A DNA stretch of 64,000 nucleotides from Clostridiales bacterium (lineage in GTDB: Bacteria > Bacillota > Clostridia > Christensenellales > CAG-138): NCBI GenBank assembly GCA_024691085.1, contig JAILNX010000027.1, forward strand, positions 83,769-147,768, read 5' to 3'. Below the pieces are notes generated by a model. That model saw nothing but the letters and a program-made list of their open reading frames with translations. It was not told the origin of the DNA and searched no databases. The position numbers and the translations under genes were made by a program. Shown piece by piece: positions 56,814-64,000 of the stretch (position 1 is its first letter; every line of letters starts with the position of its first letter).

Positions 56814-58292
56814 TCACAGGCTGTCGATTATATCCATCGCGTACCTTAAGATCACAAGCGCCTCCGCCGCGGTGAGCACGCCGTCGCCGTCAAGATCGCA
56901 GGCGGCAAGCAGCTCGTCGGTCGTCGGGATTATGCCCATAGCCGCGCGGAGCACGATCAGCGCGTCCGCAGCCGTGACCTCGCCGTCGCCGTCCGCGTCG
57001 CCGGGAACGGTATCCCTTTCGAAGCGCGCTATGACGCGGGTGTGATTCGTATCCTTGCTGTACAGCTCGTACATTTCCGATATGAACGTCCCGTCCTCCG
57101 TGAACCAGCCGAGGAAGGCGCAGCCCTCCTTCGGCTGCGCGACGGCAATACCGTAGGAGCCGGAGGTTTTATAACCGACCGTGCCGCCCCCCTCGGAGCC
57201 TACATAGTCGAACAGAAGCTCGGCGTTATTCGTGAGGTCAAGCGCCCTAAGCGCGCCGTGATGACAGGAAAGGTTTTTGAGCCTCGTGCAGCCGGATACG
57301 TCGAGCTCCGCAAGCGATCCGCAGTAGTTTACGGTCAGCGTTCTGAGCGCGGGATGATCCCGAAGGACGAGCCTTTTGATCGCGGTGTGACTGCAAATGA
57401 GGGTTTTAAGCCCCGTGTTGTTCGATACGTCGAGCGCGGCGATCGCGTTTAACGAACAGTCGAGATATTCAAGCGCCGGATTGTTCGTTAAGTCAAGTTC
57501 CGTGAGCAGGTTGTCGCCGCACATGAGATACCTGAACGCGGGGTTTTTCGTTACGTCGAGCTTCGCGATATAATTGTTCGAGCAGTGAAGATACTCGAGC
57601 GCCGTATTCTTCGTTACGTCGAGCTCGGAAAGAGCGTTGTTCGTGCATTCGATAAAATACAGAAGCCCGTTTTCCGAAACGTCGAGCGCGGAAAGGAGGT
57701 TGTGCGAGCAGGAAAGCTCCTTAAGGGAGGAGTTCTTCGTAACGTCAAGCTCCGTAAGCCGGTTGTAGAAGCAGGTGAGCTTCCAAAGCGCCGTACAGCC
57801 CGATACGTCGAGATCCGAAAGAAAGTTGTCGGAGCAGTTGATCTTTTCAAGCTTCGTGCAGGCCGAGACGACGACCGAGGTCATCTCGTTGTACGCGCAG
57901 TTGAGTTCCTTGAGCGCCGTGCAGCCCGACGCGTCGAGCCCCGTCATATCGTTGTATGAGCAGCCGAGGGTCTCGAGCGCGGTGCAGCCCGATACGTCGA
58001 GCGCGCCGACGAGCCCGTGGTTGTCGATCGCCATGCTCTTGACCCTTTTCCCCCCGGCGGAGTCTGAAAAAGTTATGCCGCTCCATGTGGCGGGAGATGA
58101 GGGGCTGTAGCCTGATGAAAGCTTCTTTCCGTTCTTTACGCCGCCCTCGTCGGTCTGTTCGAGGAACGCAGAGAGCTTCTGATAGTCGTGAGCGTTGTAG
58201 CCGGCGGGGGTCGTTCCCTTAAGCGCAAGCGCGGGAACGGATATAACGATCAGCAGCGCGGCGATTAGAACGGCTGAAATGCGTTTTAACAA
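56814..58292 (-). CDS. Secreted leucine-rich-repeat protein with type I dockerin
   Basis: 492 aa. Signal peptide (AVLIAALLIVISVPALA). Mature start AGYNAHDYQKLSAFLE and SPATWSGITF as in the 54511 protein. About 13 tandem 21-residue LRR units follow with an LDVSxNxxLxxLxCxxNxL pattern, the internalin-J-like Cys ladder. Then a beta-repeat (GCAFLGWFTEDGTFI), and dockerin loops DADGDGEVTAADALIVLRA and DLDGDGVLTAAEALVILRY. Start is TTG 58292, with GGGAGG 9 bp upstream. Likely binds a surface scaffold through the dockerin and a partner protein through the LRR. Confidence 0.92.
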   Translation of the reverse strand: MLKRISAVLIAALLIVISVPALALKGTTPAGYNAHDYQKLSAFLEQTDEGGVKNGKKLSSGYSPSSPATWSGITFSDSAGGKRVKSMAIDNHGLVGALDVSGCTALETLGCSYNDMTGLDASGCTALKELNCAYNEMTSVVVSACTKLEKINCSDNFLSDLDVSGCTALWKLTCFYNRLTELDVTKNSSLKELSCSHNLLSALDVSENGLLYFIECTNNALSELDVTKNTALEYLHCSNNYIAKLDVTKNPAFRYLMCGDNLLTELDLTNNPALEYLDCSLNAIAALDVSNNTGLKTLICSHTAIKRLVLRDHPALRTLTVNYCGSLAELDVSGCTRLKNLSCHHGALRALDLTNNAELLFDYVGSEGGGTVGYKTSGSYGIAVAQPKEGCAFLGWFTEDGTFISEMYELYSKDTNHTRVIARFERDTVPGDADGDGEVTAADALIVLRAAMGIIPTTDELLAACDLDGDGVLTAAEALVILRYAMDIIDSL

Positions 58293-58389
58293 GATCGGGC
58301 ACCTCCCTGTTTTTTGCGCCGAAAGGCGCTGTACTCCCGTTTATTATATTTCATTTTGCCGTTAAGGTCAATCGGTTGAATGGCGGAAT

Positions 58390-58420
58390 GAAAAGCCCCC
58401 GGAGCGCCGGGGGCTTTTCG
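58390..58420 (-). terminator. Terminator of the tldD-tldE operon
   Basis: GAAAAGCCCCCGG AGCG CCGGGGGCTTTTC, symmetrical; also usable from the other side. Confidence 0.88.
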
Positions 58421-58433
58421 TATTTCAGTCATG

Positions 58434-59735
58434 TCATTTGCCGGAGATCGTGATGCCGTCGAACGCCATATAGGGAAGCACCGTCGAGCCGTCCGCGACC
58501 TGCTCCTTCGAGATCGCGCGGAGGTTCTTGAGCATCGCCGCCATGTTGCCGCTTATCATCGTTTCGGAGAGGGCGGGGCCGATCTTGCCGTTCTCGATGA
58601 TGAAGCTGTTCTTGGCTACGCCGGAGAAATCGCCGTTCGAGGAGGGCTGACCGCCGGAGAAACGGCCGACGATTATGCCGCGGTCGATCGAGGCGACGAT
58701 CTCGTCGATGCTCCTGTCGCCGGAGGCGATGATCATGTTCTGGCTGTCGTTTAAGCCCCTCTTTAAGCCGAGCTTGTTGGCAGAGTAGAGGCTCACGGCG
58801 AAGGCGTTCAGCCTGCCGTCCTTAATAATGTCGAAGTTTTCGGCGCGGAAGTCCTCGCCCGTTATGCGCTCGCCGCAGACTATCCTGTCGTCGAGCGGCG
58901 CGAGGCTTATCGTTACGCGCTCATCGGCGACCGTTTCGCCGAGGCTGTCCTTCCACGGGCTCGTGCCCGCGAGAAGGCCCTGATCGGAAGCGAAGCTCAT
59001 TATGAGCCCGCCTATGAGCTCGCCCGTGCAGGAGGGCATGAGCACCATCGTTCCCTCGAATTTGCCCTCGACGCTTACGGTCTCGATCTGCTTCTCGACG
59101 TTCGCGAGATCCTTTGCCAGCGATCCGAGCTCAATGAAGGGCGTGTCGAGGTTCGCGCAGGTGACGGCCGACACGAAGAACGAGGACGCCTTGTCGCCGT
59201 CGTGTCCGCTGAACATAAGCATCACCTCATAGCTGCCCTTGTGAGTGGAGAAGAGCACGCCGTTTGAATTGGCTCTTGCCGAGGTGATCTCCTTGTGGCT
59301 TACGATCATCTGCTCCATCATTATTCTGGGGAAGCGGATCTTTACGTCGTCCATGAGCTCCCTGCAGCGGGAAAAGAGCTTTTCGGTGTCGGGCTTCACT
59401 TCGCCGAGGACGAAATCCTCGTTCTCACCGAGGGGAGCAAAGTCCCAGCTCTCGTCCGGCATGGAGGACGCGGCGGACTCTATGCAGCTGTCCGCGGCGG
59501 AGGCGACGGTTTCGTCGTCAAAGCTGTTCTGGCTGACGGTGCCCTTGCGGGAGTCCTTAATGCACTCCATGACGAGTTTCTTGTCAAAGAGCGTGCGGAA
59601 GAGGCTGAATTCTCCTCCGTCCACGTTGAATTCATGGGTAACGGTTTCGGATACGCTCACGGACGCCTTGTCCGCGCCCTTGTTCATAAGGACGCCTACG
59701 GCGTTTTTTGCGGTGTTTTTCAATTCTTCAAGCAT
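58434..59735 (-). CDS. TldE/PmbA family peptidase subunit
   Basis: 433 aa. Partner of TldD. The subunit lacks the HExxxH zinc motif but keeps the fold: VSVSETVTHEFNVDGGEF near 28 and the C-terminal GRFSGGQPSSNGDFSGVAKNSF near 375. TldD/E process or degrade small peptides and antitoxins. Downstream of tldD by 12 bp, so one operon. Confidence 0.92.
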   Translation of the reverse strand: MLEELKNTAKNAVGVLMNKGADKASVSVSETVTHEFNVDGGEFSLFRTLFDKKLVMECIKDSRKGTVSQNSFDDETVASAADSCIESAASSMPDESWDFAPLGENEDFVLGEVKPDTEKLFSRCRELMDDVKIRFPRIMMEQMIVSHKEITSARANSNGVLFSTHKGSYEVMLMFSGHDGDKASSFFVSAVTCANLDTPFIELGSLAKDLANVEKQIETVSVEGKFEGTMVLMPSCTGELIGGLIMSFASDQGLLAGTSPWKDSLGETVADERVTISLAPLDDRIVCGERITGEDFRAENFDIIKDGRLNAFAVSLYSANKLGLKRGLNDSQNMIIASGDRSIDEIVASIDRGIIVGRFSGGQPSSNGDFSGVAKNSFIIENGKIGPALSETMISGNMAAMLKNLRAISKEQVADGSTVLPYMAFDGITISGK

Positions 59736-59747
59736 GTTTTTTCCTCC

Positions 59748-61133
59748 TTATCGTCCGCCGATATTGACTTTGCACTTGATCTCCGGGCCGCCCATGCTGA
59801 CTGTCATGGGCTGCTTCTTTCCGCACATGCCCGAGGATACCCACGTCATGCTGTCGGAGATCATATCCACCGTCTTGAGCATCTCGAATGCGACGCCCGA
59901 GATGGTCGTGTCGAGCAGCGCGCGCCCGAGCTTGCCGTTCTTGATCTCATAGCCGAAGGTCACGCCGTACATGAATTCGCCCGTGGTATCGGCCTGGCCG
60001 TTGTTGGTGTCGATCAGATAATAGCCGTCCTCGACGGAGGCGATCATGTCCTCGAGCTTCGAAGACCCCGGCAGGACGGCTGTGTTCCTCATACGGATGA
60101 GCGGCTCATCGGAGAACAGATACGCCCTCGCGTTGCCTGTGGGCGTCATTCCGAAGCGCTCCGCTGTCTCGCGGCTGTTCATATAGCCGACGAGTATGCC
60201 GTCCTTGATGAGCACGGCGTCCGTCGCCTCGGTACCCTCGTCGTCCGCGTATACGGGCAGAGGTACGGGCTTTCCGAAGGCGGTGTGGGCAAAGTCGACA
60301 AGGTTCACGAGCTCGGAGCCCACGCGCTTGTTGAGGTTCGGGCCGGCGACGGAGCCGCCGATGACGAGATCCGCCTCGACGGTGTGGCCGACGGCCTCGT
60401 GCGCGAGCATGCCCGCGAGCTCACCGCCTAATATGACGGTCTTGACGCCCGCCTCGGGGTACACGCCGTTCGCCTTCTGACGGAGCTTATCGTAAAGCCT
60501 GTCGATCCGTTCATAAGCGGAAGAGGGATCGGTGAAGTTCGCGTCGAACGCGCCGTAGCCGCCGATCACGTCATAAAGTTCCACGGGCTGACCGTCGGGG
60601 GCGGCCGCAGTCAGTATGATATACATGAAGCTTCTCGGCTGGAGCCAGTGAACGTCCGCGCCGTTCGATACTGCAATGAGCTTCTCGGAGGAGTCCGCCA
60701 TCGCGACCACCGTACGGCTCATAAGATCCGGATATTTGCCTGCGATGTACGCGTCGACAGCTTTGGCAAACTCGATATACGCCCTCTGCTCAAGGTCGTT
60801 GATTTCGCGGGCTGTGAAGCGCGCGGTATTGGGCATAGGCTTATTCGGGCCCTTTCCGCGGCCGGCATGCTTAGCGAGGAAAGCGGCGTTTTCGGAAGCC
60901 GCCTTCAGCACCTCGCGGACGGAATCGTCGGTGTACTCTGCGGTCGAGGAGAACCCGTACACGCCGTTCTCGTAAACACGCGCCGAAACGCCCATGTTCT
61001 CCGTCCGGACGTTGTTAACAAGATCGCCGTTGACGAGGGCCACTTGGCGCGACCGGTTGAGCTGAGCCCTCAGCTCGGTGTTCGCGCCCGAGGCAAACAG
61101 ATGCTTTTTGTCGGTCACAAGGTCATTGATCAT
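59748..61133 (-). CDS. tldD: TldD family zinc metalloprotease subunit
   Basis: 461 aa. The zinc motif HEAVGH (with the following EADL) is near residue 240, and the C-terminal DTTISGVAFEMLKTVDMI and CGKKQPMTVSMGG carry further ligands. ATG 61133 is chosen for AAAGGAG 7 bp upstream and the family N-terminus. Upstream in-frame codons lie in non-homologous sequence. Confidence 0.94.
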   Translation of the reverse strand: MINDLVTDKKHLFASGANTELRAQLNRSRQVALVNGDLVNNVRTENMGVSARVYENGVYGFSSTAEYTDDSVREVLKAASENAAFLAKHAGRGKGPNKPMPNTARFTAREINDLEQRAYIEFAKAVDAYIAGKYPDLMSRTVVAMADSSEKLIAVSNGADVHWLQPRSFMYIILTAAAPDGQPVELYDVIGGYGAFDANFTDPSSAYERIDRLYDKLRQKANGVYPEAGVKTVILGGELAGMLAHEAVGHTVEADLVIGGSVAGPNLNKRVGSELVNLVDFAHTAFGKPVPLPVYADDEGTEATDAVLIKDGILVGYMNSRETAERFGMTPTGNARAYLFSDEPLIRMRNTAVLPGSSKLEDMIASVEDGYYLIDTNNGQADTTGEFMYGVTFGYEIKNGKLGRALLDTTISGVAFEMLKTVDMISDSMTWVSSGMCGKKQPMTVSMGGPEIKCKVNIGGR

Positions 61134-61196
61134 ATTGTTTCTCCTTTGCTGGAATAATTTGCGATCACTCTCCGCCGCTGCGGAGTTTACAGTGTA

Positions 61197-61225
61197 ATTA
61201 TATTCGATAGGCACAGTCTTAACAA
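61197..61225 (-). promoter_or_regulatory. Promoter of tldD-tldE
   Basis: Minus strand TTGTTA (61220-61225), 17-bp spacer, TATAAT (61197-61202). Confidence 0.75.
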
Positions 61226-61349
61226 GCTATTCCAGTTTACATTTCAGAAAATATAGGTTGAATCTCTGTAAACCGTCGGTTGCGAAAGGCGGATCATCGG
61301 AAAACCGCACAGGGGACGCGCCGATTTTTTATATTTTTTTCCCGCGCTA

Positions 61350-61378
61350 TTGAAAACGCAGGCTTTTTGCGGTAAAAT
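61350..61378 (+). promoter_or_regulatory. Promoter of guaA
   Basis: TTGAAA (61350-61355), 17-bp spacer, TAAAAT (61373-61378). The leader is only about 25 nt, too short for a purine riboswitch. Confidence 0.75.
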
Positions 61379-61408
61379 TATGAAAATTATTAAGAAGGGA
61401 TAACCGTC

Positions 61409-62929
61409 ATGGAACGAATAGTGATCCTCGACTTCGGAGCCCAGTATAATCAGCTCATCGCGCGGCGTGTGCGCGAGCAGGGCGTTTATTCCGAGCTCCT
61501 CCCGCCCATGAGTCCCATCGAGCGGATAAAGGGCGACGGGCTCTCGGGCGTGATACTCTCGGGCTCCCCCGACAGCGTGTATTCGGAGACGGGCAGAAAG
61601 TGCCTGCCAGGGGTGTTCTCGCTGGGCGTGCCCGTGCTCGGCATCTGCTACGGCATGCAGCTCATGACGTATATGCTCGGCGGCGAGGTCGGAAAGGCCC
61701 CCGTGCGCGAGTACGCCGGCGTGCATACGCACTTCGAAAAGAGCCCTCTCTTCGACGGCATACCCGACTCCACCGTCTGGATGAGCCATAACGATATGGT
61801 CACAAAGATCCCCGAGGGATTCACCGTCACGGCAAGTACCGCAGACTGCCCCGTCGCCGCAATGCAGAACGAGGCAAAGAGACTCTACGCCGTGCAGTTC
61901 CATCCCGAGGTCGCGCATACCGAATACTGCGCACAGCTTTTCAATAATTTCGTTCACGGGATATGCGGCTGCGCGGGCGGCTGGAGTCCCGAAGGTCTCG
62001 TGGACGAGCTCGTCGCGGGCATCAGGAAGCAGGTCGGTTCCCGCCGCGTCGTCGCGGGACTCTCCGGCGGCGTCGATTCGTCCGTCGCGGCGGCGCTCGT
62101 AAGCCGCGCCGTCGGCGATAAGCTCACCTGCATCTTCGTCGATCACGGTCTGCTTCGAAAGAACGAGGCCGACGAGGTTATGCATTTCTACCGCGAAAAT
62201 ATGGGGCTCAACGTGATCGAGGTCGACGCTAAGGAGTACTTTTTAGGTCAGCTCGCGGGCGTCACCGAGCCCGAAAGAAAGCGTAAAATAATCGGCGAGA
62301 GCTTCGTCCGTGTGTTCGAGAGAGAGGCGAAAAAGATAGGCGGCGCCGAGCTTTTGCTGCAGGGCACCATCTATCCCGACGTCATCGAGTCCGGCTCCGG
62401 CGGCGCAAGCGTCATAAAGAGCCATCATAACGTCGGCGGCCTGCCCGAGAAGTTCGGCTTCGAGCTTCTGGAGCCCCTCCGTCCCTTCTTCAAGGACGAG
62501 GTGCGCGCGATCGGCGAGGCGCTCGGTATGCCGAAGGAGCTCGTCTGGCGCCAGCCCTTCCCCGGCCCCGGTCTCGGCATCCGCGTCCTCGGCGAGATCA
62601 CGGAGGACAAGCTCTCGATACTCCGCGACTCCGACTTCATACTCCGCGACGAGATCAAAAAAGCCGGCCTCGACCGCGCCATCTGGCAGTTTTTCACGGT
62701 ATTCACCGGTATGCGCTCCGTCGGCGTCATGGGCGACAGCCGCACCTACGACTACGCGATCGGCGTCCGCGCCGTCGTATCCACCGACGCAATGACCGTC
62801 GAGTTCGCCGATATCCCCGCCGATATCCTCCGCCGCATCTCGAACCGCATAATCGCCGAAGTCCCCCACGTCAACCGCGTCGTCTACGACATTACCGACA
62901 AACCCCCGGGAACGATCGAGTGGGAATGA
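61409..62929 (+). CDS. guaA: GMP synthase (glutamine-hydrolysing)
   Basis: 506 aa. Makes GMP from XMP using glutamine. Glutaminase domain: Cys80 in GICYGMQLM and VQFHPEVAHTE (His/Glu of the triad). ATP-PPase P-loop LSGGVDSSVAAAL near 215, and the dimer domain with GVMGDSRTYDYAI ending DKPPGTIEWE. AAGGGATA Shine-Dalgarno. A complete gene. Confidence 0.97.
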   Translation: MERIVILDFGAQYNQLIARRVREQGVYSELLPPMSPIERIKGDGLSGVILSGSPDSVYSETGRKCLPGVFSLGVPVLGICYGMQLMTYMLGGEVGKAPVREYAGVHTHFEKSPLFDGIPDSTVWMSHNDMVTKIPEGFTVTASTADCPVAAMQNEAKRLYAVQFHPEVAHTEYCAQLFNNFVHGICGCAGGWSPEGLVDELVAGIRKQVGSRRVVAGLSGGVDSSVAAALVSRAVGDKLTCIFVDHGLLRKNEADEVMHFYRENMGLNVIEVDAKEYFLGQLAGVTEPERKRKIIGESFVRVFEREAKKIGGAELLLQGTIYPDVIESGSGGASVIKSHHNVGGLPEKFGFELLEPLRPFFKDEVRAIGEALGMPKELVWRQPFPGPGLGIRVLGEITEDKLSILRDSDFILRDEIKKAGLDRAIWQFFTVFTGMRSVGVMGDSRTYDYAIGVRAVVSTDAMTVEFADIPADILRRISNRIIAEVPHVNRVVYDITDKPPGTIEWE

Positions 62930-63084
62930 TGACACGGCCTTAAAAAAGCCTTGTAAACACTGGGTTTTTTATGAGCCAAAACCCGATTTGATTGCATATT
63001 GATGTCGCTTGTGCATAAAGGACCGTTTTTCGGTCCGGCAAATGGCTTACGGGAAGGTTTTTCCCCTCCCGGCAAACGTATTGA

Positions 63085-63122
63085 AAGCCCCCGGCTGCTG
63101 CGAGCAGCCGAGGGCTTTTTTC
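63085..63122 (+). terminator. Terminator of guaA (bidirectional)
   Basis: AAAGCCCCCGGCTGCT GCG AGCAGCCGAGGGCTTTTTT. 62930-63084 holds further weaker dyads (GACCGTTTTTCGGTC) but no gene. Confidence 0.9.
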
Positions 63123-63141
63123 GTACCTTGAAAACCGAATA

Positions 63142-63633
63142 TCAGTCGACCGGAAGGTCAACGTCAATGGCCGGGCTTATCCTGTGAAAGAGCTTCCCGT
63201 GAAGCGGATATCGGTAACGCCATTCGTCGTATTCGTCGCGGCTCATCGCTCCCGAATCGAGCTTCTGCTTCTGCTCCGCCCACTCGCGCAGCAGAGGGAT
63301 CAGCTCAGTTCCCATCCCCTCGCTTTGAAAGCGCAGTTGGGGTTCGCCGCCGTTCAGCTCCACGGTGAGCCCGCAGCCGTCCTCCAGCGCGAACAGAGTG
63401 TGCATGAGCCCAATGAGTGAGTCGATATCGGGCACCGTGAGTGCGTTGGGAGAAACGCCCAGACAGCCCGCGAGCTTCTCCGTGAGCTCGTCCTTGGGCA
63501 CACGCAGCCCCGTCTCGTACTGCGCTATGCGCGAATCGGCCGTCGCTTCGCCGAAGCCCGCCTTCACCCCGAGATACTTCATGCTCATCCCGTTTTTCAT
63601 GCGGAAAAACCTGATCCTCTGCCCTATCGCCAT
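63142..63633 (-). CDS. XRE-family HTH regulator with a C-terminal sensor-like part
   Basis: 163 aa. HTH in GQRIRFFRMKNGMSMKYLGV and DSRIAQYETGLRVPKDEL near residue 34. The C-terminal 90 residues include LFALEDGCGLTVELNGGEPQ, a Met/Glu-rich helix and SGAMSRDEYDEWRYRYP. No membrane helix. AAGGAG lies 7 bp before the ATG. Target unknown; a repeat that may be its operator overlaps its own promoter. Confidence 0.88.
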   Translation of the reverse strand: MAIGQRIRFFRMKNGMSMKYLGVKAGFGEATADSRIAQYETGLRVPKDELTEKLAGCLGVSPNALTVPDIDSLIGLMHTLFALEDGCGLTVELNGGEPQLRFQSEGMGTELIPLLREWAEQKQKLDSGAMSRDEYDEWRYRYPLHGKLFHRISPAIDVDLPVD

Positions 63634-63662
63634 ACCAAAGCTCCTTCATGTTTGATGGGCCT

Positions 63663-63691
63663 ACTATAGCATATTTGTTAAGGTCGGGCAA
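63663..63691 (-). promoter_or_regulatory. Promoter of the XRE gene with repeat in the spacer
   Basis: Minus strand TTGCCC (63686-63691), 17-bp spacer, TATAGT (63663-63668). The spacer holds the 14-bp AGCATATTTGTTAA (63668-63681), which recurs exactly at 63972-63985. Confidence 0.6.
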
Positions 63692-64000
63692 GCCCGACAG
63701 GCGCGGAGAACAACGGATCGAGCATGAAGCGGTGGGTGCCGCAGAAATATATTTTGAAATTCGGCCGATTTTCTTCGGACACCCGCCTGTTTTATTGCCA
63801 GGTATAAGTGAGGGGACTTTTGAGGCAGAGAAGCTCGGCTTGAAAATATATTTCCCAAAAATATTTTTTTGGGGTTACACCCCCCTGATTTTTTTGCCAT
63901 AGAACTATAGAGGGACTTTTTCGACCGTATAGGACAATGAGCGAATTCGCGGACACAAGCGGCTGCCCCTAAGCATATTTGTTAACCGGGCGTCGGGCAT
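63692..64000. other. Gene-free end of the window with repeated operator-like sequence
   Basis: About 310 bp with AT-rich blocks (AATATATTTT, AAAAATATTTTTTTGG) and a second copy of AGCATATTTGTTAA at 63972. No convincing gene on either strand; a 78-codon minus-strand frame lacks a ribosome site and family features. Confidence 0.55.

Noticed and set aside
63664-63900. 78-codon minus-strand frame near the window end
   Set aside because: No ribosome site, contains repeat and promoter sequence, and no recognisable domain.

Overview
The window is about 64 kb of GC-rich (by eye roughly 60%) chromosomal DNA from an anaerobic Clostridia-type Firmicute. The closest fit is an uncultured gut lineage of the Oscillospirales/Christensenellales kind; this is inferred from gene content, not from a marker tree. 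Supporting features are the B12-dependent methylaspartate route of glutamate fermentation, a pyrophosphate-type phosphofructokinase, a class I lysyl-tRNA synthetase, dockerin proteins, many small lipoproteins with Thr/Pro/Asp linkers, a CIRCE element, strong sigma-A promoters with 17-bp spacers, and good Shine-Dalgarno sites. There is no rRNA, CRISPR array, transposase or intact prophage. One tRNA (Gly, GCC) is present.

Layout. 1-5100 (minus): the start of a MATE pump, then mutS2, a U32/RlhA-type peptidase and zapA. 5423-7620 (minus): a peroxide-defence operon of thiol peroxidase, OhrR-type MarR regulator and cation-diffusion facilitator, with an OhrR-like operator over the -10 box. 7718-12697 (plus): glmS-glmL-glmE-mal, glutamate to mesaconate. 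12798-18918 (plus): FtsB/DivIC, Ppx/GppA, split chromate transporter, DUF4003, an unusual tryptophanase-family lyase, RdgB and a YfcE-type phosphodiesterase. 18936-19195: a MITE-like element sitting inside the loop of a terminator. 19223-30960 (minus): greA, dus, a hypothetical gene, a TSCPD gene, dapF, two GH13 alpha-glucan enzymes, a lipoprotein, a lipase-like gene, glutaminase and PPi-type PFK.

31006-32926: CIRCE-controlled hsp20, a lipoprotein, tRNA-Gly, and a gene-free tract with palindromic elements and a duplicated tRNA 3' end. 32927-36580 (minus): metG, YhaM-type exonuclease, lipoprotein. 36663-48022 (plus): murG, a HEAT-methyltransferase fusion, AlaX, PepF, a hypothetical gene, a four-gene sugar-type ABC transporter and an OB-fold lipoprotein. 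48041-49101: a DUF2975/XRE pair with twin operators. 49207-58292: cell-surface proteins sharing an N-terminal motif (two carry leucine-rich repeats plus dockerin), class I LysRS fused to a tRNA-binding domain, a full MATE pump, and two phosphoribosyltransferases (one xpt). 58434-63633: tldE/tldD, guaA and an XRE regulator.

The most distinctive feature not explained by genes is a dispersed family of degenerate 7-bp tandem repeats. The arrays sit just after stop codons and are usually coupled to a hairpin related to ACTCCGC...GCGGAGT. I count eight arrays at seven places.
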